A stretch of DNA of 64,000 bases from Burkholderia lata (GCF_000012945.1 NC_007509.1:62001-126000); one strand, 5' to 3'; shown: positions 8,240 to 17,321, counted from the first letter of the stretch. Notes: a model not told the origin generated them from the sequence alone. A program made the numbers and translations.

Positions 8240-8848
8240 TCAGTCGCGCTCGCCCGGCGATGCGAAGCCCGGCTGGCCGATCTGCCCGGGTGTTTGCGGC
8301 ACGCGCCTGAAGCGCGACGTGTCGTAGCCCATCGCGTCGAGCCGGGCGAGCAGCGCGCGGTACGTCGCGTCCTCCATCGTCGGCGTGCGCGAGAAGATCC
8401 AGCCGAGCGTCTTGCCCGGGTAGCCGAGGATCGTGTAGCGATAGCCGGGATCGACGTAGAGCGTCAATTGCGTGACGTACACCGGCCAGAACAATCGCAC
8501 GCGCCATTCGCCGCCTGCGCTGCCCGGTGTCACGGAATCGACGAAGCGGTAGCGTTTCTCGGGCTGGTCGAAGCCGCCTTTCCGGCCGACGAATGCGTCG
8601 TCGATCCGGCCGTCCGCGCGCAGCGTCCACTCGGCCCGGCTGCCGACGTAATCGCGTTCCGCGAGATACGGGATGTTGGCGATCACGTACCAGCGGCCCA
8701 TGTAGCGCGGCAGGTCGACGGGCACGGTCGACAGCGGCACGGCGGCGCGCGGGTTCGGGTTCGGGGGCGTGCCGGGGCAGCCGGCGGCGGCGAGCGCGAG
8801 ACCCGGCGCGAGCAGGACGGCGACGCGGCGGACGATGCGATACGGCAT
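8240..8848 (-). CDS. Blc-type outer-membrane lipocalin lipoprotein
   Basis: 202 residues. The N-terminus has a hydrophobic signal and a lipobox-like AAAGC, then a lipocalin barrel with the GRWYVIANIPY motif (the GxW of bacterial lipocalin), a WTLRADGRIDD strand and LGYPGKTLGWIFSRTP near the end. Blc-type lipocalins bind lysophospholipids or fatty acids at the outer membrane. The gene overlaps the methyltransferase stop if the ATG at 8860 is used (ATGA, as elsewhere in this operon); the ATG at 8848 has a better ribosome site (AGGTG) and is chosen. Confidence 0.85.
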   Translation of the reverse strand: MPYRIVRRVAVLLAPGLALAAAGCPGTPPNPNPRAAVPLSTVPVDLPRYMGRWYVIANIPYLAERDYVGSRAEWTLRADGRIDDAFVGRKGGFDQPEKRYRFVDSVTPGSAGGEWRVRLFWPVYVTQLTLYVDPGYRYTILGYPGKTLGWIFSRTPTMEDATYRALLARLDAMGYDTSRFRRVPQTPGQIGQPGFASPGERD

Positions 8849-8856
8849 GAAGCACC

Positions 8857-9957
8857 TCATCTGCGCGCCGGCCGTTTGTCGAACAGGTAATGGGCGACAC
8901 CCCATTCCTGGCCGCCGGCATAGCCGAACAATTCGGCGACCGCCATGTAGAACATCCGCCAGCGCTGGAATCCGACGCGCGCGTCGGCGCCGTAGACCGC
9001 TTCGAGCATCGGCATGACCCGGCCGCGCGCGGCATCGAGCGACGCGAGCCACTGGTTGGCCGTGCGGGCATAGTGCGTGCCGTCGAGCCACCACTGGCGG
9101 GCGATGCGCACGTCGTCCTGGAAGTGCAGCAGCAGATCGGCGGACGGCATCGTGCCGCCGGTGAAGAAGTGGCGTGACATCCAGTCGGACCCGTCGCGCG
9201 CCGTGAAGTGATAGGCGAGGAGCCGGTGCGCGAACAGGTGCACGAAGAGCTTGCCGTCGTCGGGCATCCAGCGGGCGATTTTCGACAGCAACTGCCCGTA
9301 GTTCTTCATGTGCTCGAACATCTCGATCGACAGCACGCGGTCGAACCCCGCTTCGCCGGAGGCGAAATCGAATTCGGCCACGTTGCCCGTGACGATCCGC
9401 AGGTTGGTCAGCCCGCGGCGGGCTGCGCACTGCTCGATGAAACCGCGTTGACCGTGCGAATTCGACAGGCCGACGATCCGTGCGCGGGGATAGCGCTCCG
9501 CCAGCCACAGCGCCAGGGAGCCCCAGCCGCAGCCGAGATCGAGGATGCGCTGTCCGTCCGCGAGTTCGGCACGCCGTGCGGTCAAGCCGAGCATCGCGTC
9601 CTCCGCCTGCGCGAGCGTCTCGTCGCCGCCCGGGTAATAGCCGCACGAATATTTCAGCCGGGGGCCGAGATGGGCTTCGAAGAAGGCACCGGGCACCTCG
9701 TAATGCTGCGTGTTGGCCGCTTGCGTCTCGACCGCGATCGGGCTCGCGCGCAGTTCGCGCAGCAGCGTGTCGTGGGCCATCGCGCGCCGCTCGCCGTCGT
9801 CGGCGTGTTCGTCGCGCAGGCGTTGTCGCATCAGCGCACGCATCCCGGCGCGGATCAGCGGATCCGGCAGCCAGCCGCGCTCACAGCAGCGGATCAGCCA
9901 GGTGTCGCCGGGCGCGGCAATCCCGGCAGGCGACGGTTGCGAGGCGGTAGCGGTCAT
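8857..9957 (-). CDS. Cyclopropane-fatty-acyl-phospholipid synthase family methyltransferase (copy 2)
   Basis: 366 residues, a second and divergent member of the family. It has HYEVPGAFFEAHLGPRLKYSCGYY near residue 85 and the SAM motif ILDLGCGWGSL at 138-148, then SIEMFEHMKNY and a C-terminal GYAGGQEWGVAHYLF. The N-terminal SCP2-like part of copy 1 is replaced by a shorter helical region, as in the eukaryote- and plant-like group of these methyltransferases. The two paralogues probably act on different acyl positions or steps. It is coupled to the DUF1295 gene by an ATGA overlap. Confidence 0.9.
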   Translation of the reverse strand: MTATASQPSPAGIAAPGDTWLIRCCERGWLPDPLIRAGMRALMRQRLRDEHADDGERRAMAHDTLLRELRASPIAVETQAANTQHYEVPGAFFEAHLGPRLKYSCGYYPGGDETLAQAEDAMLGLTARRAELADGQRILDLGCGWGSLALWLAERYPRARIVGLSNSHGQRGFIEQCAARRGLTNLRIVTGNVAEFDFASGEAGFDRVLSIEMFEHMKNYGQLLSKIARWMPDDGKLFVHLFAHRLLAYHFTARDGSDWMSRHFFTGGTMPSADLLLHFQDDVRIARQWWLDGTHYARTANQWLASLDAARGRVMPMLEAVYGADARVGFQRWRMFYMAVAELFGYAGGQEWGVAHYLFDKRPARR

Positions 9958-10787
9958 GATCGCGTGCTCCTGTCTTCGGGACGATCCGGTCCGGTGCGGG
10001 AAGGGGGCGCGGCCCGCGCGGGCGGCCACGGGATCAGCGCGCTGGTCGTGCGCATGTATTCGCGATAGCCCGGGCGGGTGTCGACGAGGCGGGCTTCGAG
10101 CAGCGGCAAGCCGGACACCCTGAGCAGCAGCCATGCCATCAGGAACGGCGGCAGCAGGGCCAGCGCGCCCCACGGCATGCCGATCGCCAGGACCGTGTAG
10201 GCAAACCAGTGCAGGCATTCGAAAAAGTAGTTGGGGTGTCGCGAATAGCGCCACCAGCCGGCCCGGCAGACCTGGCCGCGTTGGCCGGGATCGGCCAGGA
10301 AGCGCTTGAGCTGGCGATCGGCGGCCGTCTCTCCTGCCACGGCGGCGAACCAGATCGCGACCGCGGCGGCAAGCGCGAACCGGGACGGGGCTGCCGCGCT
10401 GTAGGCGGGGACGAAGAACGCAACGGACAGCGCCATCGAGATCAGCGCCTGCAACTGGAACAGCCAGAACAGGTTGCGCGCGGCCGCATCGCCCCATTGC
10501 AGGCGAAATTGCCGGTAGCGCACATCTTCCGGCTGCCCGTGATTGCGGTGCCACAGGTGCCGCGCGAGCCGCAGCCCCCAAAGGCCGCCGCCCAGTGCGA
10601 CGAGCGCGCGGTTCAATTCCGCGCCGGTGCCGAATCCGGCGGCGAGCACGGCCACGCCGCCGAGCGTCGCGGCCCAGACCGGGTCGATCATGCCGGCGTT
10701 GCGCGAGCGCAGCTGAACGATCCACACGGCCGTGAACGCGAGTATCAGTCCGACGAAAGCGGCGAGGGCGACGGCGGCGGCAGGCAT
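9954..10787 (-). CDS. DUF1295 integral membrane protein (steroid 5-alpha reductase-like)
   Basis: 277 residues, six or more membrane segments, and the C-terminal signature of the DUF1295/isoprenylcysteine methyltransferase-like superfamily: WWRYSRHPNYFFECLHWF and PGYREYMRTTSALIPW. Family members are membrane reductases or methyltransferases; mycobacterial Rv0446c is the positional equivalent. GGAG lies 6 bases before the ATG at 10787; a longer frame reaching upstream would run through the promoter and is rejected. It is the first gene of the lipid operon, behind the promoter at 10817-10843. Confidence 0.88.
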   Translation of the reverse strand: MPAAAVALAAFVGLILAFTAVWIVQLRSRNAGMIDPVWAATLGGVAVLAAGFGTGAELNRALVALGGGLWGLRLARHLWHRNHGQPEDVRYRQFRLQWGDAAARNLFWLFQLQALISMALSVAFFVPAYSAAAPSRFALAAAVAIWFAAVAGETAADRQLKRFLADPGQRGQVCRAGWWRYSRHPNYFFECLHWFAYTVLAIGMPWGALALLPPFLMAWLLLRVSGLPLLEARLVDTRPGYREYMRTTSALIPWPPARAAPPSRTGPDRPEDRSTRS

Positions 10788-10816
10788 GCGGGCTCCGTGG
10801 ACGGGATAATCGTCAT

Positions 10817-10843
10817 ATACGGAGCCGGAGGCCGGATGGATGC
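10817..10843 (-). promoter_or_regulatory. Predicted ECF sigma promoter for the DUF1295-led lipid operon
   Basis: Minus strand GCATCC, 15 bases, CCGTAT, ending 30 bases before the DUF1295 ATG. The spacer begins ATCCG, close to GTCCG in the copy before the sigma gene. Confidence 0.72.
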
Positions 10844-10919
10844 GATTCAGCCGCGTGATGTACGCTTGCCGCGCTTGCGGCAAGCGCTCCGGGCGGTCGG
10901 CGCAAAGGGGCAGTGCTCG

Positions 10920-11654
10920 TTACGCGGCGTGTAACGTGCCGGTAGCGAGCACCGGGCCGGTTGGTTGACCAGTCGGCGAGCCGCCGCTCGGCTCGATCGA
11001 CACGGCAAGCACCGCGCGTGCGCTGAGTTGCGCGACGACCGCGGGCGGCAGCGTCATTGACGCGGGCGCGTCGGGCGGGAAGACACCGAGAGAAATCGGT
11101 TTCGCGTTCGGTGGAATCAGCCAGAGCTCTGTCGAGCGGTTCACGGCAATCGTCGGCTTGTCGGCCGGCACTACGACCATCCGGGCGCGCGGTAGATCAA
11201 CCGTGGCAGTCCAGTGCGCGACACCATCCGAGCGGGAAATGGTAGCCACCATGTAGTTGCTTTCGACGGCGGTTGTACGCTGTGACGCTTCCCGAACCCA
11301 TACCAAATTGATCGCAAGCAGTCCCAGCGCGGCAGCGCTCGCGCTAATGCCGACCCAGCGCCACAGGTTCACGCTATTCCACCAGCCACCCGTCGGCGCT
11401 GCGCCGCGTGCGGACGATCTAAGGAGGAACCCGACATCCCGCTGAATCCGTGTCCAGACGTGACCGGGCGGCTCGACGGGCGCAATGTCTTCGGCAAGAG
11501 GAGCTAGACGGCGCTGCCAGCGCTCGAGCGTGGATTTCAACGCCGGGTCGGCATCGACGGCATGCTCGAGTGCGCGACGCGCGTCGGCGTCGAGCAAACC
11601 GAGAGCGTATTCCGCGCAACGCAGTTCAGGATCGTGATCGGCCGGCGTATTCAT
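10920..11654 (-). CDS. RskA-type anti-sigma factor
   Basis: 244 residues. An N-terminal cytoplasmic anti-sigma domain (LRCAEYALGLLDADARRAL) is followed by one membrane helix (WVGISASAAALGLLAINLVWV, about residues 100-120) and a periplasmic C-terminal RskA domain with the typical ELWLIPPNAKPISLGVF segment. It should hold the adjacent sigma factor at the membrane until released by regulated proteolysis. The ATG at 11654 overlaps the sigma stop (ATGA) and has GGAG nearby; the ATG at 11666 has no proper spacing. Confidence 0.92.
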   Translation of the reverse strand: MNTPADHDPELRCAEYALGLLDADARRALEHAVDADPALKSTLERWQRRLAPLAEDIAPVEPPGHVWTRIQRDVGFLLRSSARGAAPTGGWWNSVNLWRWVGISASAAALGLLAINLVWVREASQRTTAVESNYMVATISRSDGVAHWTATVDLPRARMVVVPADKPTIAVNRSTELWLIPPNAKPISLGVFPPDAPASMTLPPAVVAQLSARAVLAVSIEPSGGSPTGQPTGPVLATGTLHAA

Positions 11655-12262
11655 TGCTCCAGACATTCCTTCAACTGCATCAGGCTACGCCGGATCCAGC
11701 TTTTCATGGTTCCAAGCGGTACACGCAGTCGCACCGCCAACTCACTGTAGGTCGCACCGCTGAAAAAGGCTTCACGCACTGCGCGGCGCTGGGGCGGCTC
11801 GAGCCATTCCAGGCAGCGCTCGAGGCGCTGCCGCTCCTGGCTTGCTTCCGCCAGCGCGGCGGGCGTCGGGGCCTCGTCGGGAAGGTCGAGCACCTGTTCC
11901 TCGTCAAGCGGCACCTCGCGATGCTGCCGCAACCGATCGATCGTCCGGTTGCGCGCCAGCGCGATGAGCCAGGTCATTGCTCCACCGCGTACGGGGTCGA
12001 ATGTATCGGCGCGGCGCCACGCGGTGGCGTAGACCTCCTGGAGCAGATCCTCCGCCTCACCCTGATCGTGGAGCATGCGGATGACGATACCGAAAACGCG
12101 TGACGACGTCAGCCGGTACAGCTCGGCGAACGCCGCCTGATCGCCTCGCGCGACCTGCAGCATGACTTGATTCAGATGCGCACGACGCGCGGCATCGGCG
12201 TCGCCATCGTGCGAAGGGGCTGACGAGCCAAAGCGCTCGGCACTATCCGGCGTGTCGTTCAT
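11651..12262 (-). CDS. ECF RNA polymerase sigma factor, SigK-like
   Basis: 203 residues with sigma region 2 at about 42-110 (DQAAFAELYRLTSSRVFGI, DLLQEVYATAWRR, WLIALARNRTIDRLR) and region 4 at about 145-198 (LPLGTMKSWIRRSL-type helix-turn-helix). Pairing with an RskA-type anti-sigma and proximity to DUF1295, DUF1365, methyltransferase and flavoprotein genes place it with the SigK group. The start at 12262 lacks a strong ribosome site. The element at 12403-12429 would give a leader of about 135 bases and predicts autoregulation. Confidence 0.9.
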   Translation of the reverse strand: MNDTPDSAERFGSSAPSHDGDADAARRAHLNQVMLQVARGDQAAFAELYRLTSSRVFGIVIRMLHDQGEAEDLLQEVYATAWRRADTFDPVRGGAMTWLIALARNRTIDRLRQHREVPLDEEQVLDLPDEAPTPAALAEASQERQRLERCLEWLEPPQRRAVREAFFSGATYSELAVRLRVPLGTMKSWIRRSLMQLKECLEQ

Positions 12263-12402
12263 GCGGGGGAAGGGGCGTGGATCGCCTCGGCGTGAATATC
12301 GTGCCGAATATAGCACTGCCGAACGCAGTCGATCGGGCAATCGGCGGCTGACAAGCTGGACGTTGTGCATGGCGATAGCCCGTAGGATCGTGCTGCTAAG
12401 AC

Positions 12403-12429
12403 ATACGAGAGAGTCGGTCGGACGGATGC
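12403..12429 (-). promoter_or_regulatory. Predicted autoregulated ECF sigma promoter of the sigma/anti-sigma operon
   Basis: Minus strand GCATCC, 15 bases, TCGTAT. Its presence before the sigma gene makes the SigK-like factor the natural candidate to read all six copies, since ECF factors commonly control their own genes. Confidence 0.68.
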
Positions 12430-12566
12430 AGACGAGGGCATGCGCCAGAGTCGCGTCGGGCGACGCGCTGCAGGAAGCACCGCGCCGTTCGATCGCGGGC
12501 ACGAATGGCGGGCAAGGTACCGGCACATGTGGCATCGTGCCGGCCGATACGCGCCGGACGGGTGGA

Positions 12567-13226
12567 CTAGATGCTGCCGCGATTGCGCGAGTCCACGGCG
12601 ACCACCGTGGGCGACTCCGCCAGCGAGACAAAGCTTCGGGTGGCGCCGTCGAGCGCGTCGATGCCTCCCGTCTCGATGTCGTAGACCCAGCCGTGCAGGT
12701 TCATGCGCCCTTGCTCGAGCGCGAGCGCGACCGACGGATGGGTACGGAGGTTGGCAAGTTGCGCGATGACGTTTTCGCGGACGAGGCCATCGAGCTTCGC
12801 GCGCGGCGTATCGTATTCATGCGCTGCGTTGATGACCTTCGCGGCATCGGCGTGGCGCAGCCAGTTCGCGACGGCCGGCAGATTGTCGAGGCAGGTACAG
12901 CGCGAAATCGCGCCCATTGCGCCGCAATCGGAATGGCCGCAGATCACAATGTCGCGGACGCCGAGCACGGCAACCGCGTATTCGACCGTGGCCGATACAC
13001 CGCCGGGTTCGGGGCCGTACGACGGCACGATATTGCCCGCGTTGCGAATCACGAACAGTTCCCCAGGCTCGCGTTGCGTGAGCAGCTCGGGCACGACGCG
13101 GCTGTCCGAACACGTGACGAACAGCGCTTTGGGGTTCTGTGACGTCGCGAGTTGCTTGAAAAGCTCGACACGTTGCGGGTAGATGTCGCGCTGAAAGCGC
13201 AGAAAACCGTCGATGACGTCACGCAT
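12567..13226 (-). CDS. Beta-class carbonic anhydrase
   Basis: 219 residues, a normal length for the family. The zinc ligands are Cys39, His98 and Cys101, with the Asp41-Arg43 dyad in CSDSR and the HSDCGA motif. It catalyses reversible hydration of carbon dioxide in the cytoplasm. GGAG lies 6 bases before the ATG. No copy of the ECF element was found upstream, so it does not appear to belong to the neighbouring regulon. It is the last core-like gene before the accessory island. Confidence 0.95.
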   Translation of the reverse strand: MRDVIDGFLRFQRDIYPQRVELFKQLATSQNPKALFVTCSDSRVVPELLTQREPGELFVIRNAGNIVPSYGPEPGGVSATVEYAVAVLGVRDIVICGHSDCGAMGAISRCTCLDNLPAVANWLRHADAAKVINAAHEYDTPRAKLDGLVRENVIAQLANLRTHPSVALALEQGRMNLHGWVYDIETGGIDALDGATRSFVSLAESPTVVAVDSRNRGSI

Positions 13227-13651
13227 GGCTGCTCCAGGACTACGAATGCTACAGGTTCAGATCGCCGGCGCAGTCGGGTTCGATTGCGCGGCGCGCGCTA
13301 TTATGCCGACGTCGAGCGGGCGTGGAAATAGCGTGTGGGGGCTTATGATGCCTGGCCGGGGACCGCAGTCACGATCGAAACGTGGGTTTCGCTATCTTAT
13401 ATTTGACATAAGGTGAACTAGCGATTTTTTAGGGTCGCAAGAGAATTCTAGGTCGAGCAAGCTCCTTGCTTATGTACGCCACCTAGTCTCAAAGACGACA
13501 GCTCGCGCAGCGTGAGCGCATCGGCTCGTTTTCGTTCCGACACCATTCTTAGGCGATCGACACCTGCAGCCGCCATCCCGACTTTCCCCGTAGCACCTCA
13601 TTTTTTACCTCGCTACGCTGGGCCGCTCTCGTCATCGATGCGGAGTGGCTG
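13227..13651. other. Intergenic region at left edge of the island
   Basis: No gene seen. Composition changes from high GC to AT-rich around 13390. It contains a TTGACA at 13403 without a convincing -10, and a possible left inverted repeat of the transposon at 13433-13455. Confidence 0.5.
13433..13455 (+). repeat. Possible left inverted repeat of the Tn3-type element
   Basis: The motif beginning GGTCGCAAGAG and ending CTAGGTCG is matched in inverted orientation at 17184-17206, with about 18 of 22 positions agreeing if a small gap is allowed. It lies outside the transposase gene as expected, but lacks the usual GGGG outer end and no target duplication was found. Confidence 0.3.
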
Positions 13652-16588
13652 ATGGACCACTGGCGATTGGCTTATCTCGGGATCCGGCAGGTGCCGCGCG
13701 AGCTGAGCGAGTTCGAGCTCGCCACATTCTTCACGTTCTCCAAGCGCGAGCGTGTTGCCATTGATTCACGACGCACCGATCTCTTTCGGCTCGCAGTCGC
13801 GTTGCACATCGGTTTTCTTCGCATGACCGGTCGGCCGCTCGGCTCGTACAAGCAGATTCCCACGGTTCTCTGGCGACATCTTGGACGACAGCTGAATGTG
13901 AAGCCGCCAGACCTTGGCACTTTACGTTCACTTTACGATGGCAACCTCAAGACCTTATCCGACCACCAGCGCTTTGCTCGGGATGCCATCAATTTTCGAG
14001 CCGTCGCGGAACATCAACGTCGGTATGTCATCCGTTGGCTCAAAGAACAACTCACCGGCCGCCCCGAACGCGGCCAGTTGACGAACGATCTCAAACGTTG
14101 GTTCTACGACCATCGCATCGTGATACCACCGGAGCGCATGCTCAGGCAGTTTGTCGTCCAGGCCGTACGCGACATTGAGGGGCAACTGCATGGCGCGCTC
14201 GAGTCTGCCGTCGGTATGGAAAAACTCGAGAGTTGGGCGCGAGTACTGGCGCAGCCCCATGGAGAACATTCAAGTCTCCAGCGGTGGCTGTGGGCCGTCC
14301 CGCTGCGCAACTCGACCCATCAGATGAGCGAGATCCTCGACAAAGTCAATTTGCTCACGATGCACGAGGTGGCAACGCGTTGGCCGGTTGAATGCAACGA
14401 TGCCATGGTGCGCCACTACGCCCGCCGTTGTGCAAGCCGTCCGCCATCGATCAGCAAGCGAATCGAACCCCAAAGCCGACGAATCGAAGCCGCCTGCTTC
14501 ATGCGGTATTCCCTCTGTATTGCGACTGATCAGGTACTCGAGATGCTCCGGCGATGGGTACTGAAGGTTGTCAACGACACGTCACGCGAAGTGGATGCGA
14601 TGCGGATGAAGGCCGCGGATCAACTCCGCGAGTTCGCGCTTGCCGTCAAAGCACTTGCCAATGATGAAACCCTCTCGCGCGAACAGCTCGGGGAGAAGCT
14701 TTGTCTGCTTGCAGACGATGTTTTGCAACCGCATCCCACCAGCCGTCGGAGCCAGATCCGGCAGTGCCTGGTCCGAAAGCGGTACTACGCCCGTAACCTT
14801 TTGAATCGGATCGTGCAGCTGCCGTTCGAGGCCGAGGGTGCTCATCCTGTAGTCGATGCGCTCTCGTTACTACGTGTGCTATATCGACGTCGCGCTTATC
14901 TCCTGCCCGACGGGGTCAATATCAGGCTTGGGCGCACGTGGCGCGAGGCGATCGATGGTTACGATCGGCTGCGGGCCATGGTTGCTTTCGAGTGGGCCAC
15001 CCTCTTTGCGCTCCGTGTCGCCCTGCGCAACGGCTCGGTTTTCATCAACCACAGCTTCTCGTTCAGAAGTCAGTCGCATATGCTGATCTCGCCCGAGCAG
15101 TGGCAGGCAAAGCGCAATAATCACTACGGACACCTCGGCCTGCCCCAAGACCCGAACGAATTTCTCGGGCCGATCCTTGAGCAGCTCGATAAGCGCCTTG
15201 CTCTACTCGACGATGCGGTGGTCAATGGTTCGATCCGCGTGGATACTGCTGTCCACCTCGACCCGTTGGCTGCGCAGGATCCAGACGCACAAACCGATCA
15301 ACTTCGCCGCCAGATCTTCGAAGCACATCCGCCTGGCCAATTTCCCGAGATCATCCTCGAGATCGATAGTGCGACACGCTTCAGTTGGATCCTGCTCGGA
15401 CGCGAGCCGCGGTCACGCACCGAGTTACTGATGGTGTATTCGGCGATACTGGCTCACGGGACCTCGCTGACGGCTGCTGATATTTCTCGGATGGTCCCGG
15501 AGGTGTCAACCGAAGCGATTCGCCAAATGATGAAGCGTCTCGCGGACGAACGAATGCTGCGTGCAGCCGCCGACGCCGTTCTCGAGTTCATGCACGAGCA
15601 CCCAATCGCCGCCCACTGGGGCCGAGCCGATCTCGCATCGTCTGACATGATGTCGCTGGAGACAACCCGGACGATTTGGCGAGCACGTGCAGACCCTCGT
15701 CGCCGTACGGCATCCATCGGGATGTACACGCATGTGCTGGATCGTTGGGGCATTTTCTACGACCAGCCCATCATCCTGAATGAGCGACAAGCAGGCGCAG
15801 CAATCGAGGGCGTCGTCCGGCAAAGCGCAACCAAGGACATCGCTCAACTCGCCGTCGATACGCACGGTTACACCGATTTCGCGATGGGCGTGTCCCGGGC
15901 ACTTGGCTTTGATTTATGCCCTCGCCTGTCACACCTTCGTGACCGACGTCTGCACGTGCCTCGCAGTCAGGTGGTGCCGGCGCGGCTCGCAGGGGTCACG
16001 GATCGCGACGTCCGACTCGGTCTCATCGTTGACGTGTGGGACGAATTCGTGAGGATCGCCGCATCAATTCGCTCTGGCCAATGCACGGCGGTCGAAGCGA
16101 TTGCCAGATTCGGATCAGCTGCTCGAGGGCAGGCTGTGTACGATGGCGGCGTTCACATCGGCCGCCTATTCAGAAGTATTTTTCTGATCGACTACTTCAC
16201 CAATGCCTCTTTCCGGTCGGAGTTGCAACATGCCCTGAATCGGGGAGAAGCCGTGCATACCGTGCAACGCGCAATTCACATCGGTCGCATTCCGGTGGAG
16301 CTAGCTCGGCGCCAGGAATCGCTCGCGGCAGTGTCGTCGGCGTTGACCCTGCTCTCGAACATCTTGATGGCCTGGAATACCACCCACATGCAACGAGCCC
16401 TGGAGAACATCGAAGCTACCCGGGGGCAGCCGATCGCGGCCGAGCAACTCCGGCGAATCGCCCCAACTCATATCGAGGGCATCAACTTGCGCGGCACCTT
16501 CAATTTTCCCGTGTCACTGTACGCAAAGCGGATCTTGCCGAGCATCGCGGCCGACAACCCCATTCCGTCAACCAGTCGGAGCGCCTAA
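13652..16588 (+). CDS. tnpA: Tn3-family transposase
   Basis: 978 residues, full length for the family. The N-terminal DUF4158 DNA-binding region (LSEFELATFFTFSKRERVAI) leads into the C-terminal DDE catalytic region, where IGMYTHVLDRWGIFYDQPIILNERQ and DTHGYTD carry family-typical residues. No frameshift or internal stop is seen, so the protein may be active. No resolvase (tnpR) gene or passenger clearly belonging to the element was found next to it, which is unusual for a complete Tn3 unit. The plus-strand ATG has no strong ribosome site and is the first in the frame. Confidence 0.92.
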   Translation: MDHWRLAYLGIRQVPRELSEFELATFFTFSKRERVAIDSRRTDLFRLAVALHIGFLRMTGRPLGSYKQIPTVLWRHLGRQLNVKPPDLGTLRSLYDGNLKTLSDHQRFARDAINFRAVAEHQRRYVIRWLKEQLTGRPERGQLTNDLKRWFYDHRIVIPPERMLRQFVVQAVRDIEGQLHGALESAVGMEKLESWARVLAQPHGEHSSLQRWLWAVPLRNSTHQMSEILDKVNLLTMHEVATRWPVECNDAMVRHYARRCASRPPSISKRIEPQSRRIEAACFMRYSLCIATDQVLEMLRRWVLKVVNDTSREVDAMRMKAADQLREFALAVKALANDETLSREQLGEKLCLLADDVLQPHPTSRRSQIRQCLVRKRYYARNLLNRIVQLPFEAEGAHPVVDALSLLRVLYRRRAYLLPDGVNIRLGRTWREAIDGYDRLRAMVAFEWATLFALRVALRNGSVFINHSFSFRSQSHMLISPEQWQAKRNNHYGHLGLPQDPNEFLGPILEQLDKRLALLDDAVVNGSIRVDTAVHLDPLAAQDPDAQTDQLRRQIFEAHPPGQFPEIILEIDSATRFSWILLGREPRSRTELLMVYSAILAHGTSLTAADISRMVPEVSTEAIRQMMKRLADERMLRAAADAVLEFMHEHPIAAHWGRADLASSDMMSLETTRTIWRARADPRRRTASIGMYTHVLDRWGIFYDQPIILNERQAGAAIEGVVRQSATKDIAQLAVDTHGYTDFAMGVSRALGFDLCPRLSHLRDRRLHVPRSQVVPARLAGVTDRDVRLGLIVDVWDEFVRIAASIRSGQCTAVEAIARFGSAARGQAVYDGGVHIGRLFRSIFLIDYFTNASFRSELQHALNRGEAVHTVQRAIHIGRIPVELARRQESLAAVSSALTLLSNILMAWNTTHMQRALENIEATRGQPIAAEQLRRIAPTHIEGINLRGTFNFPVSLYAKRILPSIAADNPIPSTSRSA

Positions 16589-16711
16589 CGACGGGGTGAA
16601 CTGGCGCCGCCGGTGAAGGGACCTCTCATCTTCGATTCACCTCGTCCGGAGACACCCTCTGCTTCGATAGCGTAGGGTAGACACTAAGCCATTGTTTTAT
16701 CGGAATTAATA

Positions 16712-16747
16712 TTTAGGGCCGCAAGGCAAGGCCTTGTCGGGCCTAAA
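16712..16747 (+). terminator. Stem-loop downstream of the transposase gene
   Basis: CAAGGC, AAG, GCCTTG forms a perfect inner stem, extended outward by CCG/CGG and an imperfect TTTAGG/CCTAAA pairing. It lies 120 bases past the transposase stop. No T-run follows, so it is either a weak terminator or a decayed transposon end. Confidence 0.4.
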
Positions 16748-17321
16748 AGCGCCTAACCGGAAAAACGCATGAAAATCAAAGGCGCCCCCAATGCCAATGT
16801 CTGCGCCGTCTTGCGGCACGTCGTCGGGTCCATGAACTGCTCGCATTCCGTCCGGCTCCGCACGGGCTCAGCCTTGGGCTTCCGCTCATTGGTGCCTCTT
16901 CCAGTTCTCGACATTCACTGCACGTTACTTCGGGCGGGAAATAACCCTGCGCATTTCTAACGCGTGGCATAGGGGTTATTGGTCGAGCCTGCGAAGTCGA
17001 TCTAATTTTGTATGGCGTATTGCATGTCTAAATAAAATAATTAATTCGCGTGCGTAGTTAAATTTCAGAAATTGTCAAGATTGATTTTTTTGAGTAGTTA
17101 GTTTGAGTGTGCGATTGTATTTATCGTGTTATTCGTCGCGAAGTTTTGCAAAAACAGAAATCACAAGGTGGACCGTGATTTGGCGACCTAGTATTCTTCG
17201 CTGCGAAAATGCATCGGATCGTGGATTGAATGTTTTGTGTGCGCTATGGAATTTGTTTATATGAAAATCAATAGTCCTAATTTTTATACTTAATTCACGG
17301 GAAACGGTAGGTGATCGTTAT
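16748..17321. other. AT-rich intergenic region before the autotransporter
   Basis: No gene supported; small frames here have no ribosome site or family resemblance. The last 300 bases are clearly AT-rich and presumably hold the adhesin promoter and H-NS binding sites. AGGTGATC-like bases precede the ATG at 17322. Confidence 0.5.
17184..17206 (-). repeat. Possible right inverted repeat of the Tn3-type element
   Basis: Inverted partner of 13433-13455, sharing CGACCTAG-ATTCT and a nearby TGCGA. If real, the element would be 3.8 kb and end 115 bases before the autotransporter start. A rival right end is the hairpin at 16712-16747. Confidence 0.28.

Noticed and set aside
12567..13226. Carbonic anhydrase as a member of the SigK-like regulon
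   Set aside because: No copy of the two-block element lies in its upstream 200 bases, and it is separated from the sigma operon by about 300 bases.
13403..13430. TTGACA as a promoter for the transposase
   Set aside because: No acceptable -10 at 16-18 bases; the run of T residues there fits no consensus.
16769..16960. 63-residue frame after the transposase
   Set aside because: No ribosome site or recognisable sequence, and it overlaps an equally long frame on the other strand.
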